Assembly: GCA_963772675.1 (NCBI GenBank)
Contig: CAVYYF010000005.1
Span: 1,116,001 to 1,180,000 of the forward strand
Reading direction: 5' to 3'
DNA from: JAKAGZ01 sp963772675
GTDB lineage: Bacteria > Bacteroidota > Ignavibacteria > Ignavibacteriales > Ignavibacteriaceae
Length of the DNA stretch: 64,000 nucleotides
Shown: one piece after another, positions 18,723 to 28,220 of the stretch
Numbering within the stretch: the stretch's first letter is position 1
How the letters are laid out: every line of letters starts with the position of its first letter
Made by a program: the position numbers and the translations under genes
The notes under the pieces: model-generated
What the model saw: the letters and a program-made list of their open reading frames with translations, nothing else
Told to the model about the DNA's origin: nothing
Databases searched by the model: none

Positions 18723-18750
18723 TTAACAAAGATCTTCATAGCTCTAACTA

Positions 18751-19374
18751 TTATAAATAATAAATCTCATCTTTGGAAGAAATAATTACAGAGCCGCTTG
18801 TCTTTTCGGTTAAGTAATCTTTGAAATTTTTCAGCAATTTAGGTTTAATAAGGCAATTGAAACTTACATCTTCTCCAAATTCATTATTTTTAATTTTCAT
18901 CTCAAAATCGGCGATCGATTTGTGAATTAAACTTGTGTATGAGAAATCTGCTTTGATAAAAACATCTTGAAAGGCTGTCTTTTTGATTCTTTCTGCTGAT
19001 TCTAAAGCAATTTCCGCTGAATGATAATATGCCTTTCCAAGCGGGCCAACTCCTAATTTTGTCCCGCCAAAATATCTTATAACCATTACAAGTACATTAG
19101 TTAATTCATAATGATCAATAGCATTTAATATCCTGATTCCCGCTGTTCCATTTGGCTCCCCGGCATCTGAGTATTTGAATTCACCATTAACCAGTCTGTA
19201 GGCATAGCAGTGGTGTGAAGCATCAAAAAATTTCTTTTTGATCATCGAATAAATTTTGCTGAAGTCTTCCACGCTCCCAATCGGATAAACCTGCCCAATG
19301 AATTGAGATCCCTTTTCTTTGAATTTGCCCTCAGAAAAAGCTTTAATTGTAAATATTTCTTCCTTTTCCGGCAT
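18751..19374 (-). CDS. YigZ/IMPACT family protein
   Basis: 207 residues. The N-terminal IMPACT (UPF0029) domain is clear: GSQFIGQVYPIGSVEDF, then ASHHCYAYRL, SDAGEPNGTAGIRILNAI and VMVIRYFGGTKLGVGPLGKAY, the last the best family signature. A shorter C-terminal ferredoxin-like DUF1949-type domain follows. Bacterial members have been linked to proline peptide and translation-related functions, but no activity is settled. It is divergent from uvrA across about 100 bp. Confidence 0.9.
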   Translation of the reverse strand: MPEKEEIFTIKAFSEGKFKEKGSQFIGQVYPIGSVEDFSKIYSMIKKKFFDASHHCYAYRLVNGEFKYSDAGEPNGTAGIRILNAIDHYELTNVLVMVIRYFGGTKLGVGPLGKAYYHSAEIALESAERIKKTAFQDVFIKADFSYTSLIHKSIADFEMKIKNNEFGEDVSFNCLIKPKLLKNFKDYLTEKTSGSVIISSKDEIYYL

Positions 19375-19415
19375 TTCTTTTAACTTTAGAGTAAATGTGG
19401 TCTCTTCTAAATAAT

Positions 19416-19444
19416 TTGATTTTCAAACTACCTATAAGTAATAT
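19416..19444 (+). promoter_or_regulatory. Possible uvrA promoter
   Basis: TTGATT at 19416-19421 and TAATAT at 19439-19444 with 17 bases between, the same pair as upstream of the exported protein at 827. No Gram-negative (CTG-N10-CAG) or Gram-positive (GAAC-N4-GTTC) SOS box is visible in this intergenic stretch, so damage control of uvrA is not supported here. Confidence 0.33.
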
Positions 19445-19475
19445 AATTATTTAAATATTTAAACTTGATACGAAT

Positions 19476-22295
19476 TTGGAAAAAGAGACAATTATAATCA
19501 GAGGCGCCCGTGAGCACAATCTGAAGAATATTGATATTGATATTCCGCGAGATTCCCTTACGGTTATAACTGGGCTTTCCGGGTCAGGAAAATCTTCGCT
19601 GGCATTTGATACGATTTATGCTGAAGGGCAAAGAAGATATATTGAGTCACTTTCAGCCTATGCGCGTCAGTTTCTGGACATGCTGGAAAAACCGGATGTT
19701 GACCTTATAGAAGGCTTGAGCCCTGCCATTTCAATTGAGCAAAAATCGACCTCAGGTAATCCCCGCTCAACAGTAGGGACCGTTACTGAAATTTATGATT
19801 ATTTGCGTTTGCTTTATGCAAGACTCGGAACACCTCATTGTTATAATTGCGGTAAACCGGTTACAAAACAGTCTTCAGCGCAAATCATTGATACCATTCT
19901 CGAAAATTTGAAAAACAAGAAAATCAATATACTTGCGCCTGTTGTCCGGGGGAGGAAAGGACATTACAGGGAACTGTTTGAGGAAATTATGTCTGACGGA
20001 TTTTTGAAAATTCGCGTTGATGGTGAAGTGAATGAAATAACAAAAGGATTTCACGTTGACAGGTATAAAATTCATAATATCGAAATCATTGTTGATAAAG
20101 TAAATGTCAGTGAGTATTCGCGAAGCCGACTGACAGAATCTGTTGGTGTTGGCTTAAATTATGGAAACGGAATTGTAATCGTTAACGATGGAAAGGAAGA
20201 TCATATTTACAGTCGGCATTTGGCTTGCCTTGATTGCGGAATAAGTTACAGGGAACTGGCGCCGAATTCATTTTCGTTTAATTCACCATACGGTTCCTGC
20301 AAGGACTGTGAAGGATTAGGAGAGAAAAAAGAACTAAATATAGACTTAATAATTCCTGACTGGGACAAGACTATAAATGAAGAAGGTATTGCAGCTCTTG
20401 GAAAGCCAAGGACCATCTGGATTTATAATCAGATTTCTGCTGTGGCCAAAAAATTTGGTTTTGATTATGACACTCCATTAAAGGACTTTAATGCTGAACA
20501 AAAAGATATATTGCTTCACGGCACCAAGGAAAAAATATCATTTTCCTATTCATATGGAGGAGGGAAGCCGGTTACTTATTATCACAAATTTTCGGGTATC
20601 ATAAATTATCTTAAAAATTATTATAAAACTACAACCTCAAATAATATCAGAGAATGGGTTGAATCTTATATGACTACGGTCAACTGCCCGACCTGTGCTG
20701 GCGGAAGATTGAAACAGGAATCTCTGGCCGTTAAGTTTCAAAATAAAAATATAAGTGAGGTTACTGCTCTTTCTATTTTAAGATGTTACGAATATTTTAA
20801 GAAAATTAAGCTCAGTGGAAGAGAAGCGATTATAGCAAAGCCTATCTTCAAAGAAATTATATCAAGGCTCGAATTTCTTTTGAACGTAGGGCTTGATTAT
20901 CTTACTCTTAATCGTTCCGCAAGAACTCTAAGCGGCGGAGAATCACAAAGAATCAGACTAGCCACCCAAATAGGTTCGCAATTGGCCGGAGTTTTGTACG
21001 TGCTTGATGAACCAAGCATAGGGCTTCACCAGAGTGATAACTTAAAATTAATAAGTTCACTTAAAAGTTTGCGCGATCTGGGCAACACCGTAATAGTTGT
21101 TGAACACGACAGGGAAACTATCGAAAGTTCTGATTACATGATAGACCTTGGCCCCGCTGCCGGAGTGCATGGAGGTGAAATTTGTCTTTATGGTGAAACG
21201 AAAAATCTTGTTAATTCTAAAAATGGAATTGATTCTCTCACTTTACAATATTTAAAATATAACAAGCGAATTGAGATTCCCCAAAAGAGAAGAAAAGGAA
21301 GCGGGAAACATATAACACTTTCCGGGGCAACAGGAAATAATTTGCAGGATATAACCCTTGCAATTCCTTTGGGAACCTTAACACTTGTTACCGGCGTCAG
21401 CGGATCAGGGAAATCTTCTCTGATTAATGAAACACTTGTAAAAATCTTAATGAATAAAATTTACAAGTCTAAGGTCGTGCCACTTGCTTATAAATCAGTA
21501 AATGGTTTAGAGAATATTGACAAGATTATTGAAATTGATCAGGCTCCAATAGGAAGAACACCTAGATCAAACCCGGCAACTTATACTGGTCTATTTACAC
21601 ACATCCGTGACCTCTATTCGCAATTACCTGAGTCTAAAATAAGAGGATATTCAACGGGAAGGTTTAGCTTCAATGTTGCCGGAGGACGATGCGAAGAGTG
21701 CGGCGGGGACGGCCTCAGAAAAATTGAAATGAATTTTCTTCCCGACGTTTATATCGAATGCGATGTCTGTCATGGAAAACGATACAACATGGAAACTCTT
21801 GAAGTCCTTTATAAAACAAAATCAATTTCAGATGTGCTTGATATGCGAATTGATGAAGCTTTAAAATATTTTGAAGATCTTCCACGTATAAAGAGAAAAG
21901 TTAAAGCGATTCACGACGTCGGACTTGGCTATATCAGGTTAGGGCAGCAGGCAACAACTCTTTCTGGCGGTGAAGCACAACGGGTAAAACTTGCCACTGA
22001 ATTAAGCAAGGTTAGTACAGGAAAAACTTTATACATTTTGGACGAGCCTACTACAGGTCTTCACTTTGAAGACGTAAGAATCCTTTTAGGTGTGCTGAAT
22101 AAACTAGTTGAAAAGGGAAATACAGTTATAGTTGTTGAGCATAATCTCGATGTCATCAAAACTGCCGACTGGATAATTGACCTTGGTCCTGGAGGGGGAG
22201 AACATGGAGGAAAAATTATTGCCGAAGGGACACCTGAACAGATTGTAAAAAATGGAAAAAGTGTAACAGGAAAATATCTCGCATCTGAGTTTTAG
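19476..22295 (+). CDS. uvrA: Excinuclease ABC subunit A
   Basis: The damage-sensing ATPase of nucleotide excision repair, 939 residues, full length. Two ABC cassettes: Walker A GLSGSGKSS at about 33-41 and GVSGSGKSSL in the second half, signatures LSGGESQRIRLA and LSGGEAQRVKLA, Walker B LYVLDEPSIGL and LYILDEPTTGL. Zinc modules: CxxC in HCYNCGKP with CLDCGISY and CKDCEGLG, and CEECGGDG with CDVCHGKRY. The TTG start gives the family-typical IIIRGAREHNLKNI opening. Following it are 138 bases without a gene that carry the tetR control region. Confidence 0.98.
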   Translation: MEKETIIIRGAREHNLKNIDIDIPRDSLTVITGLSGSGKSSLAFDTIYAEGQRRYIESLSAYARQFLDMLEKPDVDLIEGLSPAISIEQKSTSGNPRSTVGTVTEIYDYLRLLYARLGTPHCYNCGKPVTKQSSAQIIDTILENLKNKKINILAPVVRGRKGHYRELFEEIMSDGFLKIRVDGEVNEITKGFHVDRYKIHNIEIIVDKVNVSEYSRSRLTESVGVGLNYGNGIVIVNDGKEDHIYSRHLACLDCGISYRELAPNSFSFNSPYGSCKDCEGLGEKKELNIDLIIPDWDKTINEEGIAALGKPRTIWIYNQISAVAKKFGFDYDTPLKDFNAEQKDILLHGTKEKISFSYSYGGGKPVTYYHKFSGIINYLKNYYKTTTSNNIREWVESYMTTVNCPTCAGGRLKQESLAVKFQNKNISEVTALSILRCYEYFKKIKLSGREAIIAKPIFKEIISRLEFLLNVGLDYLTLNRSARTLSGGESQRIRLATQIGSQLAGVLYVLDEPSIGLHQSDNLKLISSLKSLRDLGNTVIVVEHDRETIESSDYMIDLGPAAGVHGGEICLYGETKNLVNSKNGIDSLTLQYLKYNKRIEIPQKRRKGSGKHITLSGATGNNLQDITLAIPLGTLTLVTGVSGSGKSSLINETLVKILMNKIYKSKVVPLAYKSVNGLENIDKIIEIDQAPIGRTPRSNPATYTGLFTHIRDLYSQLPESKIRGYSTGRFSFNVAGGRCEECGGDGLRKIEMNFLPDVYIECDVCHGKRYNMETLEVLYKTKSISDVLDMRIDEALKYFEDLPRIKRKVKAIHDVGLGYIRLGQQATTLSGGEAQRVKLATELSKVSTGKTLYILDEPTTGLHFEDVRILLGVLNKLVEKGNTVIVVEHNLDVIKTADWIIDLGPGGGEHGGKIIAEGTPEQIVKNGKSVTGKYLASEF

Positions 22296-22356
22296 CCTCT
22301 TTAATAATAACTACTTACCGATTACCCCAAATTCCGCAAAATATTCTTTTTCTAAC

Positions 22357-22426
22357 GGAAACTAAAACTTGACAAATGAGTTTCCACATATTATATTGGA
22401 AACTGAAAATAACAATATTAGTTTCC
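22357..22426. promoter_or_regulatory. Four-half-site operator array for the TetR regulator
   Basis: Four copies of the 7-mer GGAAACT or its complement AGTTTCC lie at 22357-22363, 22379-22385, 22398-22404 and 22420-22426, in the order forward, reverse, forward, reverse. They form two 29-bp palindromes (arms 7 bp, 15-base centre), repeated at a 41-bp interval, with 12 bases between them. The middle pair flanks the -10 box; the last half-site ends 7 bases before the tetR start. This suits cooperative binding of dimers and negative autoregulation. All four 7-mers are exact. Confidence 0.75.
22369..22397 (+). promoter_or_regulatory. Promoter of the tetR-efflux operon
   Basis: TTGACA at 22369-22374, a 17-base spacer and TATATT at 22392-22397: consensus -35, near-consensus -10. 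It is embedded in the operator array, so repressor bound there would block RNA polymerase. The start of transcription would fall near 22404, giving a leader of about 30 bases with no visible Shine-Dalgarno sequence. Confidence 0.75.
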
Positions 22427-22433
22427 ATTAAAT

Positions 22434-23048
22434 ATGAACCAGGACAGACAAAGAATATTAGACCATTCGCGTGAGTTATTCCTTCATGAAGGATTTAATA
22501 AAACGACCATGGACGAGATTGCCGGCCGGATGAAAATAAGCAAAAAGACGATTTATAAAAATTTTGCCTCAAAAGATGAACTGGTACGGGAAGCTTTGAT
22601 GAATTTTATTCTTGGTAATCATAAGAAACTTAATGATCTCATAAATTCTGATTGTAATGCTGTAGAGAAAAGTTTTAAAATGTTCAACTTTGTTGGCACA
22701 ATGCTGATTCAGATAAGCGAAAGCTTTTTAAATGATATCAGGAACTTTATGCCTGATCTTTGGAAAGAAATAGATAAAGTAAGAACTAAAATTTTATATT
22801 CAAATCTGAAATCAATTATTGACCAGGGACAGAAGGAAGGGTATTTCATTGATACTCAAAAAAGTGATGCTCTGGTAGCCTTGTTCATCGTTTCAATAAG
22901 AGGGGTCATAAACCCGGATTCATTGATTGAAAATAAATTAACGCCGGCAAAAGCAGCGGAGTCAATTATAGAATTATTACTAAACGGCATATTAACTGAC
23001 AAAGGAAGAAAATTATTTGCGAAATTAAAAAGTGGAGAAAATAAATGA
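22434..23048 (+). CDS. TetR family transcriptional regulator
   Basis: 204 residues: an N-terminal helix-turn-helix (about 5-50) with GFNKTTMDEIAGRMKISKKTIYKNFASKDELVREAL of the TetR type, and an all-helical ligand-binding C-terminal domain of the CecR/AcrR-like kind with no recognisable metal or cofactor site. It is the first gene of a five-gene efflux operon and starts 7 bases after the last operator half-site. Gene order matches E. coli cecR (ybiH)-ybhGFSR. The ATGA overlap with the HlyD gene indicates coupled translation. Confidence 0.93.
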   Translation: MNQDRQRILDHSRELFLHEGFNKTTMDEIAGRMKISKKTIYKNFASKDELVREALMNFILGNHKKLNDLINSDCNAVEKSFKMFNFVGTMLIQISESFLNDIRNFMPDLWKEIDKVRTKILYSNLKSIIDQGQKEGYFIDTQKSDALVALFIVSIRGVINPDSLIENKLTPAKAAESIIELLLNGILTDKGRKLFAKLKSGENK

Positions 23049-24013
23049 AAAAGACAGGGATTTTTATAGTGATCCTATTAATGCTTCAATTTTTAGGGTG
23101 CGGAAATGGCAACAGCAAAAACATTATCGAAGCCTCCGGAGATATAGAAGCGACTGATGTTGTTGTTAGCGCTAAAGTGGGTGGACAAATTGAGAAACTT
23201 AATTTTATCGAGGGTGATAAGGTTAAGATGGGAGATACACTCCTGGTGTTGGATAGTGAAGCATCTAGAATTCAGCTTGAAGGAACAATTGCGGCAAGAC
23301 AACTTGCAGAAGCTCAATTGCAACTATTAAGGAACGGAGCAAGGAAAGAAGACATAAAGCAGGCTGAGGCGGCATTGAATTCAGCAAAAGCAAATTATGA
23401 ACTGGCTAAGAATGATAAAGAGAGATATGATAAATTATATGAAACTAAAACAGTCTCTGAAACCCAACACGAGAATTATGTAAACAGGTATCTTGTATCG
23501 CTTCAACATTATAATGCTGCAAAGGAAAATTATGAGAAGATGAATCATTTTGCACGTCCGGAAGAAATAAAACAGGCTGATGCAAGACTGAATCAGACAA
23601 TAGCAAATGAAGATTTAATAAAAAAGAATATTCGTGACAGTTATGTAACTGCACCTGTAAGCGGATTTGTAGTTGAGAAATATTTTGAAGCCGGTGAAAC
23701 TGTTTCGCCATTATCTTCATTATTAAAACTCTCGGACCTGTCAGTTGTTAAGTTGAAAATTTATGTTTCAGAAGAAGAGCTTGGTAGAGTTAAGCTGGGA
23801 CAGAATGCCGATGTAAAAGTTGATGCATATAAATCCAAGACTTTTGAAGGCAATGTGATATATATTTCACCGGAAGCTGAATTCACTCCAAAAAATATTC
23901 AGACTCAGGATGAAAGAACAAAACTTGTATTTGCTGTAAAAATTGAAATTAAAAATCCGGATTTTGATCTTAAACCGGGCATGCCTGCCGATGCTGTGGT
24001 TCATATTGATTAA
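23045..24013 (+). CDS. HlyD-family membrane-fusion lipoprotein
   Basis: 322 residues with a lipoprotein signal ending in a lipobox Leu-Gly-Cys at Cys19, so it is probably anchored in a membrane by lipid. Then come a lipoyl half-motif VVVSAKVGGQIEKLNFIEGDKV, a long coiled hairpin (about 85-190, Ala/Glu/Lys-rich, with two RxEDI/RPEEI repeats), the second lipoyl half DSYVTAPVSGFVVEKYFEAGETV, and a beta-barrel domain. It links the inner-membrane transporter to an outer-membrane duct, like YbhG; no TolC gene is nearby. Confidence 0.9.
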   Translation: MKKTGIFIVILLMLQFLGCGNGNSKNIIEASGDIEATDVVVSAKVGGQIEKLNFIEGDKVKMGDTLLVLDSEASRIQLEGTIAARQLAEAQLQLLRNGARKEDIKQAEAALNSAKANYELAKNDKERYDKLYETKTVSETQHENYVNRYLVSLQHYNAAKENYEKMNHFARPEEIKQADARLNQTIANEDLIKKNIRDSYVTAPVSGFVVEKYFEAGETVSPLSSLLKLSDLSVVKLKIYVSEEELGRVKLGQNADVKVDAYKSKTFEGNVIYISPEAEFTPKNIQTQDERTKLVFAVKIEIKNPDFDLKPGMPADAVVHID

Positions 24014-24016
24014 GGA

Positions 24017-24961
24017 ATGCCTGATAAAATGAATAACGATATTGCAATAAATATTGAAGATTTGCATAAAAGCTACGACGATGTTAAAGCTGTTCAGGGG
24101 ATTAGATATAACATCAGAAAAGGTGAAATGTTCGGCTTAGTCGGCCCCGATGGGGCAGGCAAAACAACAACGATACGAATGCTTTGCGGGTTGGTAAAAC
24201 CGGATTCCGGTTCAGCAACCTTGCTTGATATGGATATAGTTAAGGACAAAAATAAAATAAAAGATCAGATAGGGTATTTGTCACAGAGATTCAGTTTATA
24301 CGGTGATTTAACAATTGATGAAAATATCGAATTTTTCGCTGAGATTCATAATGTAAAGAATTTTGAAGATCGTAGAAATGAGCTTCTTGAATTTACAAGA
24401 CTGACTCCTTTCAGAGATCGTTTGGCTGATAATCTATCCGGCGGGATGAAACAGAAACTGGCACTTGCCTGTAGTTTAATTCACAAGCCTCAAATCCTTT
24501 TCCTTGATGAACCGACCACAGGAGTTGATCCGGTATCAAGAAGAGATTTCTGGAAAATCCTTTCAAGTCTGTTAAAGGAAGGCATCACAGTTTTTATGTC
24601 GACACCGTATCTGGATGAGGCTGAAAGGTGCAACAAGGTTGCTCTAATGCACAAAGGTAAGATAATAAGTCTGGATACTCCTGCCAGGATTAAAGAATCC
24701 ATAAATGTTGAAATTGCTGAGATAGTATGTACAAGAGTAAGAGATGCAAATAAATTGGTGAAAGAAAAATTACATAATGAAGTGCAACTGTTTGGTGACA
24801 GAATAAACGTAGTGCTTGATAAAGGTGATAATAATTTGGAGCAGGTTTTAAAATTATTAGAAAGTAATTCAATAAATGTTGTGAGTTACAGAATCGTTCC
24901 GCCGTCATTGGAAAACGTCTTTATACATTATGTTGAAGAAATAGATGAGACAGCAAAATGA
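24017..24961 (+). CDS. ABC transporter ATPase, YbhF N-half type, degenerate H-loop
   Basis: 314 residues. Walker A GPDGAGKT near 44-51 (Asp where Asn is usual), consensus signature LSGGMKQKLALA, Walker B ILFLDEP with catalytic Glu. The switch position reads STPYLDEAERC, with Pro instead of His. A C-terminal domain of about 90 residues follows, as in drug-exporter ATPases. Together with the next gene it corresponds to the two halves of fused YbhF. The start could also be the ATG at 24029, because the AAGGA lies very close to 24017. Confidence 0.92.
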   Translation: MPDKMNNDIAINIEDLHKSYDDVKAVQGIRYNIRKGEMFGLVGPDGAGKTTTIRMLCGLVKPDSGSATLLDMDIVKDKNKIKDQIGYLSQRFSLYGDLTIDENIEFFAEIHNVKNFEDRRNELLEFTRLTPFRDRLADNLSGGMKQKLALACSLIHKPQILFLDEPTTGVDPVSRRDFWKILSSLLKEGITVFMSTPYLDEAERCNKVALMHKGKIISLDTPARIKESINVEIAEIVCTRVRDANKLVKEKLHNEVQLFGDRINVVLDKGDNNLEQVLKLLESNSINVVSYRIVPPSLENVFIHYVEEIDETAK

Positions 24962-25890
24962 ATTCAATAGAAGTTAATGAATTAACGAAAAAGTTTGGAA
25001 ATTTTACTGCTGTTAACAAGGTAACATTTAATGTTAAGAAAGGCGAGGTGTTCGGATTTCTCGGCGCTAACGGTGCAGGGAAATCGACAACGATCAGAAT
25101 GTTATGCGGTATTCTGGAGCCCACTGATGGCGATGCGATTGTCGGCGGCTACAGTGTAATGAACGAACCTGATAAAGTAAAACAAAATATTGGGTATATG
25201 TCTCAGAAGTTTTCTTTATACAATGATCTTACTGTTGAAGAAAATATCAATTTCTTCGGAGGCGTTTACGGTTTATTCGGAAAAGAACTGGAAGAGAGAA
25301 AAAAATGGGTACTGAAAATTTCAAACCTTGAGGGTAAGGAAAATACATTGACAGCTTCACTTCCAGGCGGATTAAAACAAAGATTAGCGCTTGGAACAGC
25401 GGTTATTCATCGTCCTGCAATTGTTTTTTTGGATGAACCGACCAGCGGTGTTGATCCTATTTCAAGAAGAAGTTTTTGGGATTTGATAAATGAACTTTCT
25501 TCTGAAGGAACAACCATACTGGTTACAACTCATTACCTTGAGGAGGCTGAGTTCTGTAATAACATAATTTTAATAAATGCTGGCAAGTTAATAGCTGAAG
25601 GCACGTCGAAAGAATTAAAGACCAATTATCTGAAAGATACAATACTGGAGGTTGAGTGCGAAAGGACTGTAGACGCAATGGAAATTCTTCAGGAATCGGA
25701 TTTTGTTGACGACACTTCAATATTTGGCAATTATCTGCATATAAGTGTGAACAAAAACTACACAGGTGAGTCACAGATTCGTGAATTGTTGACAGATGGT
25801 AATTCAATAAGCGTAAATAGAATTGATAAAATTGTTCCAACACTTGAGGACGTATTCATTCACTTGTTGGAAAAGGATAAAAAGGAATAA
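24958..25890 (+). CDS. ABC transporter ATPase, YbhF C-half type
   Basis: 310 residues. Walker A GANGAGKST, signature changed to LPGGLKQRLALG (Pro for Ser), Walker B VFLDEPTSGVDP, intact switch His in LVTTHYLEEAEFC. It overlaps the previous ATPase by 4 bases (ATGA) and is followed by a one-base overlap with the first permease. The two ATPases probably form a heterodimer in which both degenerate residues fall in the same composite site. Confidence 0.92.
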   Translation: MNSIEVNELTKKFGNFTAVNKVTFNVKKGEVFGFLGANGAGKSTTIRMLCGILEPTDGDAIVGGYSVMNEPDKVKQNIGYMSQKFSLYNDLTVEENINFFGGVYGLFGKELEERKKWVLKISNLEGKENTLTASLPGGLKQRLALGTAVIHRPAIVFLDEPTSGVDPISRRSFWDLINELSSEGTTILVTTHYLEEAEFCNNIILINAGKLIAEGTSKELKTNYLKDTILEVECERTVDAMEILQESDFVDDTSIFGNYLHISVNKNYTGESQIRELLTDGNSISVNRIDKIVPTLEDVFIHLLEKDKKE

Positions 25891-27020
25891 TGATCAGAAG
25901 AATATTAGCTATAGCAAAAAAAGAAGTCAGGCAGATAAAACGCGACAAAAGAATGTTGTACGTCCTTTTCATTTTTCCCTTTATTCTTCTGGTGATATTC
26001 GGCTATGCCATTAATTTTGATGTTCATCATATTAAAATGTTTGTATACGATCAGGATAAAACAGTTGATAGCAGGGAGTTTGTTAATCGTCTTACGAGTT
26101 CAAATTATTTTGATATAGAAGGTTACCTTAATTCCGAGAAAGAAATCCGGGGTGTGCTTGATAAGGGTGACGCACAGGTTGTCCTGGTTTTCCCGAGAGA
26201 GTTTTCTAAGGATATTCATTCCGGCAGGGATGCCCAGGTACAAATTCTGGTTGAAGGTGTAAACGCTAATACGGCTTCTATTGTTTCTAATTACATGAAC
26301 GTTGCCACTGCATCTTTTTCCCATAATATAACTTCAAAAATATTAGCCAGAAAAGGCAGAAAAGCAAACTTACCTCTCGATGTTGAATCCCGGTTCTGGT
26401 TCAATGCGGATCTCAATTCTACTCGTTATCTGATACCCGGATTAATTTCTATGATACTGATAATTACTGCGGTCGTTTCTATTTCATTATCCCTGGTCAG
26501 AGAAAAGGAGAGAGGTACAATAGAACAAATAAATGTTTCGCCATTATCTTCAATGGAATTATTAGTTGGCAAGACAATTCCTTATACAGTAATTTCTTTA
26601 GTAATTGCCGCAATAATTTTGGTAGCCGGGTATTTTTTATTCGGAGTTGCAATTAAGGGGAGTTTAATATTATTGTTTTTTTCAACATTCATATTTCTGT
26701 TTGCAGCACTTAACCTCGGAATTTTTGTATCTGCCATATCAGATTCGCAGCAGGTTGCGTTTCAAATATCAACAATGGTTTCATTACTTCCAACATTTAT
26801 ACTCTCGGGATTTGTTTTCCCGATAGAAAGTATGCCCCCGGTTATTCAGATACTAACAAATATAACTCCGGCAAAATTTTTTATAATTATACTGAGAGCG
26901 ATATTATTAAAGGGAGTTGGCTTGAGCGCCTTCTGGCCCCAGCTAGTTTACCTTTTGCTTTTTGCGGCATTCTTTCTTGGACTGGCAATAATAATAAATA
27001 AAAAATCGGCAACGGCATGA
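25890..27020 (+). CDS. ABC-2 type permease (YbhS-like)
   Basis: 376 residues. One membrane helix at about 22-42, a large extracytoplasmic domain (about 45-175), then five or six helices (from about 180). The basic opening KKEVRQIKRDKRMLYVLF and the motif SLVREKERGTIEQINVSPLS (about 198-217) are typical of ABC2_membrane_3 drug exporters. It shares a YDQDKTVDSREF segment after the first helix with the next gene, showing the two are paralogues. It starts inside the stop codon of the preceding ATPase. Confidence 0.93.
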   Translation: MIRRILAIAKKEVRQIKRDKRMLYVLFIFPFILLVIFGYAINFDVHHIKMFVYDQDKTVDSREFVNRLTSSNYFDIEGYLNSEKEIRGVLDKGDAQVVLVFPREFSKDIHSGRDAQVQILVEGVNANTASIVSNYMNVATASFSHNITSKILARKGRKANLPLDVESRFWFNADLNSTRYLIPGLISMILIITAVVSISLSLVREKERGTIEQINVSPLSSMELLVGKTIPYTVISLVIAAIILVAGYFLFGVAIKGSLILLFFSTFIFLFAALNLGIFVSAISDSQQVAFQISTMVSLLPTFILSGFVFPIESMPPVIQILTNITPAKFFIIILRAILLKGVGLSAFWPQLVYLLLFAAFFLGLAIIINKKSATA

Positions 27021-28147
27021 GATTGATATTAAATATAATTATCAAAGAATTTTTGCAGCTAAAGCGCGATCCTCGTTTGTTCGCTGTGATTTTTATTGCG
27101 CCTGTAATGCAGTTGATCTTGCTTGGGTATGCTGCTAACCTTGATGTAAACAATGTACATACAGCAGTGTACGATCAGGACAAAACTGTTGAGAGCCGGA
27201 ATTTTATAGAAAAGTTTTCAGCGTCAGGCTATTTCTCAATTGATGATTATGTTGATAATTATCAGGAAGCTACAGATCTTATTAATAAAGGCGACGTACT
27301 CTGGGTGCTGGTTATTCCGAAGGATTTTGGAAAAACACTAGCGAGGAATGAAACTGCAAAAGTTCAGGCTATATTTGATGGATCAGATGGAAATACAACG
27401 GGGATTGCAGCCGGATATCTGAATGGAGTTGTTTCAAGTTATTCAAAAAATATTCTTGTTGATCAAATGAATAAGAGCGGAATGCATACTGCTATTGTGG
27501 GTAATGTTACTCCTGTTTTAAGAGTCTGGTATAATCCTGATTTAAAAACCAGAAACTTTATGGTACCGGGAATTATTGGTCTGTTATTAACGGTGATTAC
27601 TACAGTACTTATGGCAATGGGTATTGTTAAAGAAAGAGAACTTGGAACACTTGAACAAATAATTGTTACACCAATAAAGCCATTTCAATTAATTTTAGGT
27701 AAAATAATTCCTTTTGTGTTGCTTGGATTTCTTGATATACTTATTGTAATGGCAGTAATGGTTTTCTGGTTTGGCATCGGGATAAAGGGTGATTTCTTTT
27801 ACCTGATATTCGCATCATTTATTTATATCCTTTCTTCTCTCGGACTTGGAATTTTCATTTCTACAGTTTCAAAGACACAGCAGCAGGCTATGATGGTTGC
27901 GATGTTTGGAATCTTGTTGCCGATGAACTTTTTATCTGGCTTTGCATTCCCGATTGAAAATATGCCTTCCTGGATTCAGCCAATAACCTACCTGATTCCA
28001 TTGCGATATTATATTACAATTATCAGAGGAGTAATATTAAAAGGAGACGGTCTTTTGCAATTGCTTCCGGAAACAATTACTTTGTTAGGGATAGGGGCAA
28101 TAATACTTATTGCCAGCGCAATGAGATTTAGTAAAAGGCTTACATAA
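27017..28147 (+). CDS. ABC-2 type permease (YbhR-like)
   Basis: 376 residues and the same architecture as the upstream permease: first helix at about 19-39, extracytoplasmic domain, then C-terminal helices with KERELGTLEQIIVTPIKPFQLILGK as the cytoplasmic coupling region. The two permeases would make a heterodimeric membrane core. It overlaps its neighbour by 4 bases (ATGA) and is the last gene of the operon; a 73-bp AT-rich gap follows without a convincing terminator. Confidence 0.93.
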   Translation: MRLILNIIIKEFLQLKRDPRLFAVIFIAPVMQLILLGYAANLDVNNVHTAVYDQDKTVESRNFIEKFSASGYFSIDDYVDNYQEATDLINKGDVLWVLVIPKDFGKTLARNETAKVQAIFDGSDGNTTGIAAGYLNGVVSSYSKNILVDQMNKSGMHTAIVGNVTPVLRVWYNPDLKTRNFMVPGIIGLLLTVITTVLMAMGIVKERELGTLEQIIVTPIKPFQLILGKIIPFVLLGFLDILIVMAVMVFWFGIGIKGDFFYLIFASFIYILSSLGLGIFISTVSKTQQQAMMVAMFGILLPMNFLSGFAFPIENMPSWIQPITYLIPLRYYITIIRGVILKGDGLLQLLPETITLLGIGAIILIASAMRFSKRLT

Positions 28148-28220
28148 GATAATATTTATTAAACAAATTATAATTATTTTTATAAGTTTTGATTTTGAAA
28201 AAAAGATTTTATAGATCAAT

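Noticed and set aside
19375..19475. SOS control of uvrA
   Set aside because: Neither CTG-N10-CAG nor GAAC-N4-GTTC is present in the intergenic stretch.
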